Assembly (NCBI GenBank): GCA_014896255.1
Contig: JADBKT010000015.1
Location: 1-64,000 of the forward strand
DNA: 64,000 bases
Origin: Hydrogenibacillus sp.
GTDB lineage: Bacteria; Bacillota; Bacilli; Thermicanales; DSM-22653
Direction of reading: 5' to 3'
The position numbers were made by a program, and so were the translations under genes. Every line of letters begins with the position of its first letter. Positions within the stretch are counted from its first letter, which is position 1. This document shows, one piece after another, positions 55,337 to 64,000 of this stretch. Under the pieces are notes generated by a model. That model was not told the origin of the DNA. It saw only the letters and a list, made by a program, of their open reading frames with translations, and ran no database searches.

Positions 55337-55597
55337 TTAGGCTTCGAGCGCTTCTTTGGCCCACTCCAAGTTTTGTTGAATGAGCCGCTCGACGTGGTGC
55401 GCGGGGTAAAGCCCTTCTCGATGCAAAAATTGATAGATCATATCATGAGCATATACCCAATCGTTGTACTGGCGAAGGATGGAGTCTCTAAGACCGCGAT
55501 GGGCCGCTTCTTCCAGCAGGGCGGTCGTCCTCCGGAGCATCGATTTGGCGAGCAGCAGAAGGTCTATGGCGCTCAGGCGATCTTCGGCCGACAGCAT
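55337..55597 (-). CDS. small alpha-helical protein, spore-coat (CotF)-like
   Basis: MLSAEDRLSAIDLLLLAKSMLRRTTALLEEAAHRGLRDSILRQYNDWVYAHDMIYQFLHREGLYPAHHVERLIQQNLEWAKEAL. Confidence 0.65.
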   Translation of the reverse strand: MLSAEDRLSAIDLLLLAKSMLRRTTALLEEAAHRGLRDSILRQYNDWVYAHDMIYQFLHREGLYPAHHVERLIQQNLEWAKEALEA

Positions 55598-55656
55598 CGT
55601 TTCTCCTCCTTTGCTGCAAGGACGGGTTTGCTTAAGGACGGGAAAATTTTTGGGGC

Positions 55657-55905
55657 TTACGAAGGAAAGACGGCGCGGTACTGCAACAGGGACATGGCTT
55701 CGCGGATATTTTTTTCCAGCAGGGCGATGAGGCGCTCGGTGAGCTGCTTCAATGTTTCATTGTCGATCGTCCCGAGCCGGCGTTTGAGTTCGAGGAGTCT
55801 CGCCGTCTCCATGACGATCAGTTCATGCAGCATGAGCGTCTCCATCGGGGCGAGCCGATCGGTCTGATAGGCGATCGGCCAGAACGACGGATAGCCGTAA
55901 TACAC
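55657..55905 (-). CDS. small alpha-helical hypothetical protein, probably spore-coat related
   Basis: MYYGYPSFWPIAYQTDRLAPMETLMLHELIVMETARLLELKRRLGTIDNETLKQLTERLIALLEKN; GAGGAGG upstream. Confidence 0.6.
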   Translation of the reverse strand: MYYGYPSFWPIAYQTDRLAPMETLMLHELIVMETARLLELKRRLGTIDNETLKQLTERLIALLEKNIREAMSLLQYRAVFPS

Positions 55906-56026
55906 GGTTGAACCTCCTCTCCCATTGGTCAGTCTTCAACGTATGAAGGTCCTCGAAATGTGTGTTTGTCCGGTATTTGCGCCGGCGGGAAATAGGCGGT
56001 ATGATGAGGGACAGGAGGGAATCGGA

Positions 56027-56590
56027 GTGGAAATCACCGTGATGGTGCAAAAGGCGACGCTCGATCCTCCGGCGAGGGTGGCGCCGGAGGACGCGGTGCA
56101 TCTGGTCGTCGATTTATGCGCGCAGGCGGATGCGTTGCGCGCCTTTTTCGACGGCGTACGGCAAGTCGACGTCGATTACGCGGCGTTTTTTCCGGAGTCC
56201 GGCGGAGAACCGATGATCGAGGCGCGCATCCGTTCCGGAAACGGGACGCTCCGTCTCCTGTTTCCGCCGGCGTTGTGGGAGGTGCTCGGCGCGCTCCCCG
56301 ATGTCTTCCGTTTGGATTATGCGTGCCGCGCGGCCGCGGAAGATGCCGGGAAGGCGACCGTTAGGGCGGATATGCCGGAGGATGTGGATGAAGCCAGGAC
56401 AGATGAGGAGACCGAGGTGTTTGAGGCGCCGTTTTTTCCCCGCTATTTTCGCCGGACATTGCGCCGCTTGGTCGATGAAGCGGAGCGTACGACGGGATCG
56501 GCGGCGCACGTCCGGTTGGGGAGGTTCATCCGGGAACGGTTTTACGAGCACCTGGCGGAAGACGATGAGGGCGGGGTGGAGGGAAAATGA
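56027..56590 (+). CDS. hypothetical protein
   Basis: Open frame with GGAG RBS, overlaps pncB start by 4 bp; start probably GTG 56027. Confidence 0.65.
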   Translation: MEITVMVQKATLDPPARVAPEDAVHLVVDLCAQADALRAFFDGVRQVDVDYAAFFPESGGEPMIEARIRSGNGTLRLLFPPALWEVLGALPDVFRLDYACRAAAEDAGKATVRADMPEDVDEARTDEETEVFEAPFFPRYFRRTLRRLVDEAERTTGSAAHVRLGRFIRERFYEHLAEDDEGGVEGK

Positions 56591-58026
56591 ACGGAGCGCT
56601 GGTCACGGACTGGTATCAGCTCAATATGATGTACGCGCATTTCATCCGCGGAACCCATTCGACGCCGGTCGTGTTTGACGTTTTTTTTCGGCGCTTGCCG
56701 TGCGGGTCGGGTTTTGCCGTCTTTGCCGGGCTGGAACAGGTGCTCGAATTCCTGTCGGACGTGCGGTTTACGGATGAGGACATCCGCTATCTGGCCGAAA
56801 ACGGCCGCTATTCGGCGGCGTTTCTCGATTATTTGCGATCGCTCCGCTTCCGCGGCGACGTGTGGGCGATGCCGGAAGGGACGGTGGTTTTTCCGGACGA
56901 GCCGCTCATCCGCGTTCAGGCGCCCCTTGCCGAGGCGCAATGGGTGGAGACGGCGGTCTTGAGCATCGTCAACCATCAGACGCTCATCGCCACGAAGACG
57001 GCGCGCATTGTGCACGCCGCGGGGAACGATCCGGTGCTTGAGTTCGGCCTCAGGCGCGCGCATGGGACGGAGGCGGGGGTGTATGCGGCGCGGGCGGCGT
57101 ACATCGGCGGAGCGGAGGCGACGTCGAACGTCGAAGCCGGGCGGCGGTTCGGCATTCCGGTCGCCGGGACGCACGCCCACGCCTTCGTGCAGAGCTTCGG
57201 CGACGAACGGGCGGCGTTCGAGGCGTTTGTCGAGGCCTTTCCGGATCAGGCCATTTTGCTTGTCGATACGTATGATGTGTTGCGCTCCGGCCTGCCGAAC
57301 GCGATCCGCGTTTTTCGGTCGCTCATCGAGCGACTCGGGAGACGGCCCAAGCGATACGGCGTGCGCATCGATTCGGGCGATCTGGCGTATTTGTCCAAGG
57401 CGGCCCGGGCGATGCTCGATGAGGCGGGGTTTTACGACGCGGTCGTCGTCGCCTCCGGTGACCTGGATGAGACGATCATCCGCGATCTCAAGGTGCAGGG
57501 CGCGCGCATCGACATGTGGGGCGTCGGCACGGAGCTGGTGACCGGCGGGCATTGCGGCGCCCTCGGGGCGGTGTATAAGCTTTCGGCCGTCCACGATGGC
57601 GTGCGTTGGGTGCCGAAGCTCAAGGTGAGCGAGAATCCGCTCAAGATCAACAATCCGGGAATCAAAAAAGTCGTCCGTTTTTACGATGCCGATGACGGGA
57701 GAGCGTTGGCCGATGTCGTCATGTTGGCGGAAGAACCGTCACCCAGCGGGCCGTATGAGATTTTTCACCCGATCTATACGATGAAGCGGAAGACGCTGGT
57801 CGATTATACGACGCGGGAGATGCTGGAACCGGTGATGACACGCGGCGTTCGCCGCATCAGTGCGCCTTCTGCGGCGGAAATTCGTCGCGCGCATGCCGCC
57901 GAGCTGGAGCGTTTTGCGCCGGAGATCCGACGGCTCGTCAACCCTCACGAATATCCGGTGGACCTCTCGCTTCCGCTGTGGGAACTCAAACATCGCCTGG
58001 TGAGAGAGGCGCAGCGTAGGGCTTAA
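56587..58026 (+). CDS. pncB: nicotinate phosphoribosyltransferase
   Basis: ALVTDWYQLNMMYAHFIRGTHSTPVVFDVFFRRLPCGSGFAVFAGLEQVLEFL...VRIDSGDLAYLSKAARAMLDEAGF. Confidence 0.96.
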   Translation: MNGALVTDWYQLNMMYAHFIRGTHSTPVVFDVFFRRLPCGSGFAVFAGLEQVLEFLSDVRFTDEDIRYLAENGRYSAAFLDYLRSLRFRGDVWAMPEGTVVFPDEPLIRVQAPLAEAQWVETAVLSIVNHQTLIATKTARIVHAAGNDPVLEFGLRRAHGTEAGVYAARAAYIGGAEATSNVEAGRRFGIPVAGTHAHAFVQSFGDERAAFEAFVEAFPDQAILLVDTYDVLRSGLPNAIRVFRSLIERLGRRPKRYGVRIDSGDLAYLSKAARAMLDEAGFYDAVVVASGDLDETIIRDLKVQGARIDMWGVGTELVTGGHCGALGAVYKLSAVHDGVRWVPKLKVSENPLKINNPGIKKVVRFYDADDGRALADVVMLAEEPSPSGPYEIFHPIYTMKRKTLVDYTTREMLEPVMTRGVRRISAPSAAEIRRAHAAELERFAPEIRRLVNPHEYPVDLSLPLWELKHRLVREAQRRA

Positions 58027-58067
58027 AGACTTACGGGGCCAAGGCGTTCGATGAGAGGGGGACACCG

Positions 58068-59267
58068 ATGGACCGTCGCATGATCATCATCTTGCTTATT
58101 TTGTTCACGACGTTTACCGGTTTTGGGATGATCATTCCGACCTTGCCGGCGGCGATTCGAGACGCGGTGGGATCGGAGGCGGCCGAACTGCATCTCGGGG
58201 CGATGCTTTCGCTGTACTCGCTCATGTCGCTCATCTTCTCCCCGCTCTGGGGGTGGACTTCGGACCGCTTCGGACGGCGGCCGGTGATTTTGTCGGGGAT
58301 GATCGGTTTTGCGGTGAGCTTTTGGCTGCTCGCCATAAGCGGGACATCGCTCGGGTTGATGTACGCCTCGCGCGTGCTCGGCGGGATGTTTTCCGGGGCG
58401 GCGATCGCTTCCAGCGTCGCTTATGTCGCCGACATCACGTCGGAGGAGACGCGCACGAAGGGGATGGGCTTCGTCGGCATGGCCATCGGCCTCGGGTTCA
58501 TCTTCGGGCCGGCGATCGGAGGCATCGGCACGCGCGTCTCGCCGGCGTTCCCGTTCGTGCTGGCGGCCCTCTTTTCCCTCGCCATCGCCGTGGTCGGCGC
58601 TTTCGTGTTGCCGGAGTCGCTAACGCCAGAAGAACGCTCCAGGCGCGGCGGAGCGGAGAACGTTCCCCGGGGCGCCGTATGGCAGGGACCGATGAAGGTG
58701 CTCTTTGCGCTGTCGTTTTTGGTCACTTTTACGCTGGCCGCGGTGGAATCGACGCTGGTCTATTTTGAGGGCCTAAAGATCGGCGCCGATGAATTTCAGA
58801 TGGGCCTCATGTTCGCGATGATCGGTGTGGTCGGGGCGATCGTGCAAGGCGGTATCGTGCGCCGGATACCGAAGGGTTCCGAGACGCGGGCGGCTGAGGT
58901 CGGCTTTATATTGTCCGCCGTCGGCTTTGTGCTGATCACGTTGTCGTTCAGCTTTTGGTCCGCGACGGCGTTCGTCTCGATTTTTGCCATCGGCAATGCG
59001 CTTCAGCGGCCGAACATCACTTCGCTCATCACGCAAAAAACGCCGGCAGGCCTTGGGGTCACCTCCGGCGTCAACTCGGCGATGGACAGCCTCGGGCGCA
59101 TTTTGGGCCCGCTCATCGGGAGCGCCCTGTATCACTGGAACGTGTATGTTCCGTATCTTGCCGGTGCCGTGATCTCGATCCTGGCGGTGTTGTTGATCCG
59201 CTTCGGTCTCGGCGCCGATGCGGAGAACCGGACGGTCGCGCAAAGCTCAGGCCGCCTGCGAACGTAA
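58068..59267 (+). CDS. MFS transporter
   Basis: 12-TM profile; GWTSDRFGRRPVILSGMIGFAVSF. Confidence 0.93.
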   Translation: MDRRMIIILLILFTTFTGFGMIIPTLPAAIRDAVGSEAAELHLGAMLSLYSLMSLIFSPLWGWTSDRFGRRPVILSGMIGFAVSFWLLAISGTSLGLMYASRVLGGMFSGAAIASSVAYVADITSEETRTKGMGFVGMAIGLGFIFGPAIGGIGTRVSPAFPFVLAALFSLAIAVVGAFVLPESLTPEERSRRGGAENVPRGAVWQGPMKVLFALSFLVTFTLAAVESTLVYFEGLKIGADEFQMGLMFAMIGVVGAIVQGGIVRRIPKGSETRAAEVGFILSAVGFVLITLSFSFWSATAFVSIFAIGNALQRPNITSLITQKTPAGLGVTSGVNSAMDSLGRILGPLIGSALYHWNVYVPYLAGAVISILAVLLIRFGLGADAENRTVAQSSGRLRT

Positions 59268-59314
59268 GGATTGCCGCGGTCGTCGAGGCGTCGATGGGGC
59301 TTAGAGCGCTTCGG

Positions 59315-59854
59315 CTAAAGCGGCCAGGCATGAAGCGCGGTGTACATCGGGCGGCGGTGGAGGTCGGAGCGGTAGAGGACGAGGGTGCCTGCGGTATACG
59401 CGAGCGGGGGGAGGGCGATCGCGTCCGAAGCGGGGCCTGTCCCCTCTCGGGCGAGGGTGATGTGCGGGCGGTACGGCCTGGACCTGTCGACGGTGAAGCC
59501 GGCCGCGTGAAGCGCCGTTCCCAGCGCTTCACGGAAAGCGACAAACGGCTCGAAGGGCTGGAGCGCGGTCCGGACGACGAGGACGCGCGGCGCTGTTTGG
59601 GGGCCGAAGCCTCTGAGCGCCTCTAAGCGGATGCGGACGCTCCCAGGCCGTTTTTCGCGGGCTTTGTCGACGGCGGAAAGGAGCGAGTCAAGGCGCGCCT
59701 CGGGTACGGCGCCGATGAAATCGACGGTGACGTGATAATCTTCTGCATCGACAAAGCGTTTGAAGGGCAGATGCGGACGGTGGTCGTCGACGAAGCGCGC
59801 GAGCGCCGCTTTGACTTCGGGATCGACGGGCAAGGCCAAAAACAGGCGCAACAT
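59315..59854 (-). CDS. thpR: RNA 2',3'-cyclic phosphodiesterase (2'-5' RNA ligase family)
   Basis: LRLFLALPVDPEVKAALARFV...YHVTVDFIG...RPHITLAREG (two HxT motifs). Confidence 0.92.
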   Translation of the reverse strand: MLRLFLALPVDPEVKAALARFVDDHRPHLPFKRFVDAEDYHVTVDFIGAVPEARLDSLLSAVDKAREKRPGSVRIRLEALRGFGPQTAPRVLVVRTALQPFEPFVAFREALGTALHAAGFTVDRSRPYRPHITLAREGTGPASDAIALPPLAYTAGTLVLYRSDLHRRPMYTALHAWPL

Positions 59855-59902
59855 CGCGTGTTCATCACCTCGTTTGCTCAAGCGGTATGCCGGGGATGGG
59901 GC

Positions 59903-60349
59903 ATGGGGACACGGGGGGATGCGAGGTTGGGCAAAGTGATCATCGTCGAGGGCAAAACGGATGCCGAACGTCTCAAGTCGATTTTAGCGGAACCGGTGAC
60001 GTTTGTCTTGACGCACGGGACGCTCGATGTCGAGACCCTGGAGCGCATGGAAACGGCCTACGAAGGCGACGAGGTGTACGTTTTCGTGGACGCCGATGCC
60101 GCGGGCATGCGCATCCGTCGGGCGCTTCGTGCGGCGCTCCCCTGGGCCCGCCATCTGTATACGCGTAAAATGTACCGTGAAATCGCAACGACGCCGCTTT
60201 TGCACCTGGCGGAAGTGCTGCTGGATGCGCATTTTGCCGTCGATCTGGAGGCCGTGCGGCGATCGATCGCGCCGGGTGCGCCGAATGCTGCCGAGGCGAT
60301 GCACGTCGTGAAGCGGTTATGGTCCAAAGAAAGGAGGAAGCCGCGATGA
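59903..60349 (+). CDS. Toprim domain-containing protein
   Basis: GKVIIVEGKTDAERLKSILAEPVTFVLTHGTLDVETLERMETAYEGDEVYVFVDADAAGMRIRRALR; start uncertain. Confidence 0.88.
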   Translation: MGTRGDARLGKVIIVEGKTDAERLKSILAEPVTFVLTHGTLDVETLERMETAYEGDEVYVFVDADAAGMRIRRALRAALPWARHLYTRKMYREIATTPLLHLAEVLLDAHFAVDLEAVRRSIAPGAPNAAEAMHVVKRLWSKERRKPR

Positions 60350-60723
60350 CGTTTTGGGGCGTCGTCGGTGCGCTCAATGTGTTTCTGTCCGTGGCGCTCG
60401 GCGCGTTCGGCGCGCACGGGCTCAAGGGGAAGATCGCGCCGGACCTCTTGGATATTTATCAGACGGGCGTACACTATCAGATGATCCATGGACTGGGGCT
60501 GCTTTTGATCGCGGCGCTGATCGGGCAGGTCGGACCGCAGGCGGCGCGGTTGTTCAGCTTCGGCGCGTGGGCGTTGGTCGTGGGGGTCGTGCTGTTTTCC
60601 GGCAGTCTGTATGTGCTGGCGATGAGCGGCGTGCGCCTGTGGGGAGCCGTGACGCCGTTCGGCGGCGTGGCCTTTTTGATCGGCTGGGTGCTGGTGGCGC
60701 TGGCGTTCGGCAAGGCACGGTGA
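60346..60723 (+). CDS. DUF423 family membrane protein
   Basis: NVFLSVALGAFGAHGLKGKIAPDLLDIYQTGVHYQMIHGLGLLLIA...GVRLWGAVTPFGGVAFLIGW. Confidence 0.92.
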   Translation: MTFWGVVGALNVFLSVALGAFGAHGLKGKIAPDLLDIYQTGVHYQMIHGLGLLLIAALIGQVGPQAARLFSFGAWALVVGVVLFSGSLYVLAMSGVRLWGAVTPFGGVAFLIGWVLVALAFGKAR

Positions 60724-60773
60724 AGGCGTCGTCGGACATCGGACATGGAAGGCTCTGTAAAGGAGTGGGACGA

Positions 60774-62045
60774 ATGACGCGGTCGACCGATCTCTACCCG
60801 ATGGAAGCGCTGTATGAAGCGTTTCCCTTGGAGGATTTCGCACGGCTTGCGGTGCTGAAAGGGGTGGCGCTCGCGGACGGGCAGATGCTTGTCTTAAGGG
60901 CGCCGATTGAGGCCTATCCGTTTGTTCGGAAGGTGGTTCAGGTCGCCTACGAAGCCGGGGCGACATATGTCCATCTGGAGTGGTCGGACAGCGAGACGGC
61001 GCGGTTGCGCTATGCGCTCGGGAGCGATGCGGCGCTTCGCACGTATCCGCAGTGGTTGGCCGACGGCTATGAAAGGATGGCCAAAGAAGGGGCGGCCTTT
61101 CTCACGATCTACGCGCCGAACCCGGATCTCTTGAAAGACGTGCCCCCGGAGCGGGTGGCGCTGGCGAACAAGACGGTGGGGGAGGCGACGAAAGCGTATC
61201 GGGCGCTTCTCATGAGCGACGCGGCGCGCTGGTCGCTCATCTCCGCGCCGACGGTGCCGTGGGCGAGGAAGGTCTTCCCGGATCTCGCGCCGGAGGCGGC
61301 GGTACGCCGGCTGTGGGAGCTGATCTTAAAGGTTTCTCGCGTCACCGGCGGCGACCCGCTCGCCAACTGGGAGCGCCACGCGGCGGAACTCGGCCGACGG
61401 GTGGACTATCTCAATGCGAAGCAATATCAGGCGCTTGTCTTTCGCGGTCCGGGAACGGAGCTTACGGTCGGTCTTCCGGAAGGGCACCTCTGGCAGGGAG
61501 GCGGTTCGACGGACGCGAACGGGGTTCATTTTCTGCCGAATATTCCGACCGAAGAAGTGTACACCATGCCGCACCGGGAGCGGGTGGAGGGCGTCGTCAC
61601 GGCGTCCAAGCCGCTCAACTACAACGGCACGCTGATTGAAGGGTTCCGGCTCACGTTTGAAGGCGGGCGGGTCGTCGATTATCACGCCGATCGGGGCGCC
61701 GACGTGCTCAAGCATCTGTTGGAGATGGACGAAGGGGCGCGTTTTCTCGGCGAGGTGGCGCTTGTCCCGCACGATTCGCCGATCAGTCAGGCGAATGTCC
61801 TCTTTTACAACACGCTGTTCGATGAAAATGCGGCGTCGCATCTGGCGCTGGGGAAGGCGTACCCGACGACGTTGCAACGCGGCGCGGAGTTGAGCTTGGA
61901 GGAACTGGTGAAGCGCGGGGCCAACCACAGCATCGTTCACGAAGACTTTATGATCGGCCGCGCGGAGATGGATGTCGACGGCGTCACCCGGGACGGCACG
62001 CGCGAGCCGGTGATGCGGGAGGGGCGTTGGGCGTTTGCGGTATGA
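60774..62045 (+). CDS. aminopeptidase, M29 family
   Basis: VEGVVTASKPLNYNGTLIEGFRLTFEGGRVVDYHADRGADVLKHLLEMDEGARFLGEVALVPHDSPISQANVLFYNTLFDENAASHLALG...NHSIVHEDFMIG. Confidence 0.95.
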   Translation: MTRSTDLYPMEALYEAFPLEDFARLAVLKGVALADGQMLVLRAPIEAYPFVRKVVQVAYEAGATYVHLEWSDSETARLRYALGSDAALRTYPQWLADGYERMAKEGAAFLTIYAPNPDLLKDVPPERVALANKTVGEATKAYRALLMSDAARWSLISAPTVPWARKVFPDLAPEAAVRRLWELILKVSRVTGGDPLANWERHAAELGRRVDYLNAKQYQALVFRGPGTELTVGLPEGHLWQGGGSTDANGVHFLPNIPTEEVYTMPHRERVEGVVTASKPLNYNGTLIEGFRLTFEGGRVVDYHADRGADVLKHLLEMDEGARFLGEVALVPHDSPISQANVLFYNTLFDENAASHLALGKAYPTTLQRGAELSLEELVKRGANHSIVHEDFMIGRAEMDVDGVTRDGTREPVMREGRWAFAV

Positions 62046-62128
62046 ACGCGGCGCGCGCGTTGACGGAACGATGCTCGGCACATCGATGGGCGGAAGACCG
62101 ATGTGCTCGAACGGTGATGCCCGGGCAC

Positions 62129-62159
62129 CAAAAAACCCCCGCCAAGGGCGGGGGTTTTT
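62129..62159. terminator. bidirectional intrinsic terminator
   Basis: AAAAAACCCCCGCC-AAG-GGCGGGGGTTTTTT between convergent genes. Confidence 0.92.
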
Positions 62160-62226
62160 TGGACGCAAACCGGCGGCGTGAGGGCGCATGGCGGCGATGC
62201 GCGGCGGAAGGGCGCGCGGAAGGTCG

Positions 62227-62676
62227 TTAAGGCGTTTCGCCGGCGCTGTCGTCCGGCGTCGATTTTTCGGAGTTCTTGCGCTTGCCCGGGAAATCGACGG
62301 CCTTTTGAAGTTCGATCCGCTCGCCGGGGGTGAGGTCGTCGGCCTCGGCGCGCGCACTCGTGTCTTCCATCGGGTGCATGAAGATGCCGGAGGTCGGCGG
62401 CGCGTTTTCTTCCAGCAAGGCTTGATTGGCCGGCGTCTTCCAGCCGATGTCGTTTTGCGGGTGGACCCATTGGTCTCCGGAAAGGATCTGCGGATCGATT
62501 TCTTCACTCCACCGGTTCAGCGGAGAATGCTCGGAGTCGTAGAAGTTGTCGCCGATCACCACGCCGTGTTCGTTGACGTACGGTTCCTCTGGGTGATCGG
62601 GATCAAACGCGCGCCGCGTGACCGGGCGGCCGTCGCGTGTGCGGGCGATGATCGGGCGATCGCGTTCATCCGCCAT
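62227..62676 (-). CDS. DUF3905 family protein (spore-former associated)
   Basis: RAFDPDHPEEPYVNEHGVVIGDNFYDSEHSPLNRWSEEIDPQILSGDQWVHPQNDIGWKTPANQALLEE; motif recognition. Confidence 0.7.
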   Translation of the reverse strand: MADERDRPIIARTRDGRPVTRRAFDPDHPEEPYVNEHGVVIGDNFYDSEHSPLNRWSEEIDPQILSGDQWVHPQNDIGWKTPANQALLEENAPPTSGIFMHPMEDTSARAEADDLTPGERIELQKAVDFPGKRKNSEKSTPDDSAGETP

Positions 62677-62885
62677 GGACCTCATCCTTTCCGCGGCAAG
62701 GATCGCGCCAAGCGTCGTTCTATCTCGCGCGCTGCGTTACGCGTTCGTCGATGGTTACTTTGATCAACGCACCGCAACTTTATGCGTCTCAACAAGTCAT
62801 CGGATTCTTCCGATACATTTAATGACCTGCATTCGTTGACCATCGTAACGATATCGACCATACACGGAGAGCGAGGGAACGATTG

Positions 62886-64000
62886 GTGTCCGGCCGAAAT
62901 GCTGCGCTTGGGTTGACGCTGTTGAACGGCCTGTTGCCGCCGCTCGTCTGGTGGATGTACGCGACGCATGTCATGCGGGTGATGGCGCCGGACGCGTTGT
63001 GGCGGATGTTGATGAAGCCGTCCTTCATCGCCTGGGCGGTTTTCATCACCATCGGCGCGGTCGTCTGGACGGCGATGACGTGGACGAAGCTTCAAGGGTC
63101 GGAGGGCGAAGCGGCGCATCGGCGGCTCGTCCGCTTTCCGATCATCTATTTGGCCTGGCTCGTGCCGTATCCGTTGGTTGGCACCTGGTTGGCGCTTAAG
63201 GGCGAAGCGGTGTCTCAGGTGAAGTTGTGGGCGCTGATGGCGATCGGCGTCGGCACGACGATATCGATCACGCTCTTTTTGTACATTTTGGTCATTTATC
63301 TCTTCGAACGGGCATTTTCGGCGCGGGCGTTGCCGGCGCGGCCGAATCGGCTGTTTCCCGCTTGGTTGCGCCTGGGTTCCGGGATCATGCAACAGGTCGG
63401 GGCCGTGGGCCTGCTGATCGGCGCCGTGGCGATCGTGCGCGTCGAGGCGCTCGGCCTCCCTGCCGAGATGCTTTCGGCCTACGTCGGCGTGCTGTTGTTG
63501 GCGTTGGCGATGAGTTTCTTGTTGTCGGCGGCGTTTATCGTCGTGGCGCTTTATACGTTTTCCCGCACGCTCGGCGGACTGGACACGGCCCTCGGCCGTG
63601 CCGCCGCGGCGGAGCTGAACGTTGATGTGCGCTTGCCGATCGTGTCGATGGATGAAAGCGGACGTCTGGCCCATTGGTTCAACGTTTTTTTGGAGCGGAT
63701 GAAACAAGCGATCGTCGGCGTCGGGCGCGTGAGCCGCTCGACCGCCGATGTTCACCGTGAATTGGAGACGCTGTCCGCGCAGCTCGGCGGCGTGTCGACG
63801 GACGTGGCGACGATCTCGCAGCAGGTGGCGGAGATGAGCGATACGCTGATGGGGGCGGCGCAAGAAGCGCTGCGCTCCGTCGAAGTCATCGCCGAACGGA
63901 CGGCCGCGCTTGAAGCGTCGGCAGACGGCATATGGGCCGCGGCCAAGGAAAGTGCTTCAAGCGCCGAAGCGGGCGCAAAGTCCATCTCCGAAATTGCCCA
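62886..64000 (+). CDS. methyl-accepting chemotaxis-like protein, cut off by the window end
   Basis: Manual translation VSGRNAALGLTLLNGLLPPLVWWMYATHVM... several TM helices, HAMP-like linker, coiled-coil signalling region; not in the ORF track because it runs off the window. Confidence 0.8.
   Translation, partial: MSGRNAALGLTLLNGLLPPLVWWMYATHVMRVMAPDALWRMLMKPSFIAWAVFITIGAVVWTAMTWTKLQGSEGEAAHRRLVRFPIIYLAWLVPYPLVGTWLALKGEAVSQVKLWALMAIGVGTTISITLFLYILVIYLFERAFSARALPARPNRLFPAWLRLGSGIMQQVGAVGLLIGAVAIVRVEALGLPAEMLSAYVGVLLLALAMSFLLSAAFIVVALYTFSRTLGGLDTALGRAAAAELNVDVRLPIVSMDESGRLAHWFNVFLERMKQAIVGVGRVSRSTADVHRELETLSAQLGGVSTDVATISQQVAEMSDTLMGAAQEALRSVEVIAERTAALEASADGIWAAAKESASSAEAGAKSISEIA

Overview
The window is a high-GC chromosomal segment of a spore-forming Bacillales-like Firmicute. 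This placement is inferred from gene content, gene order, a perfect CIRCE element and spore-coat-like genes. Most of it is housekeeping: an intact-looking ilvE-ilvD-ilvB-ilvN-ilvC-leuA-leuB-leuC-leuD-ilvA operon, lepA-hemW-hrcA-grpE-dnaK-dnaJ-prmA-rsmE, panBCD, rex, a tseB/aspB/dnaD cluster, an oppABCDF cluster, speD, tdk, thiN and pncB. I saw no tRNA, rRNA, CRISPR array or transposase. The most interesting signals are non-coding or degenerate. (1) The ilv-leu leader matches a ykkC-family aptamer overlapping an intrinsic terminator, most likely a ppGpp-type riboswitch. (2) The panBCD leader has its own promoter, mutually exclusive pairings and a terminator. (3) The speD 5' UTR has a possible pseudoknot and Shine-Dalgarno exchange. 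(4) A long structured oppA leader is followed by a perfect 36-bp palindrome between oppA and oppB. (5) A yng-like leucine/acyl-CoA catabolic locus is decaying: the HMG-CoA lyase and acyl-CoA synthetase are broken and the enoyl-CoA hydratase is absent. (6) A HAD-IIA phosphatase is fused to a Nudix domain. (7) An ABC-exporter remnant lies between panD and rex, and a one-base homopolymer frameshift appears at the ilvA start. I did not find a convincing new multi-gene defence or mobile system. Start codons were refined by eye from ribosome-binding sites and are approximate. Family calls are from recognised motifs, not searches.
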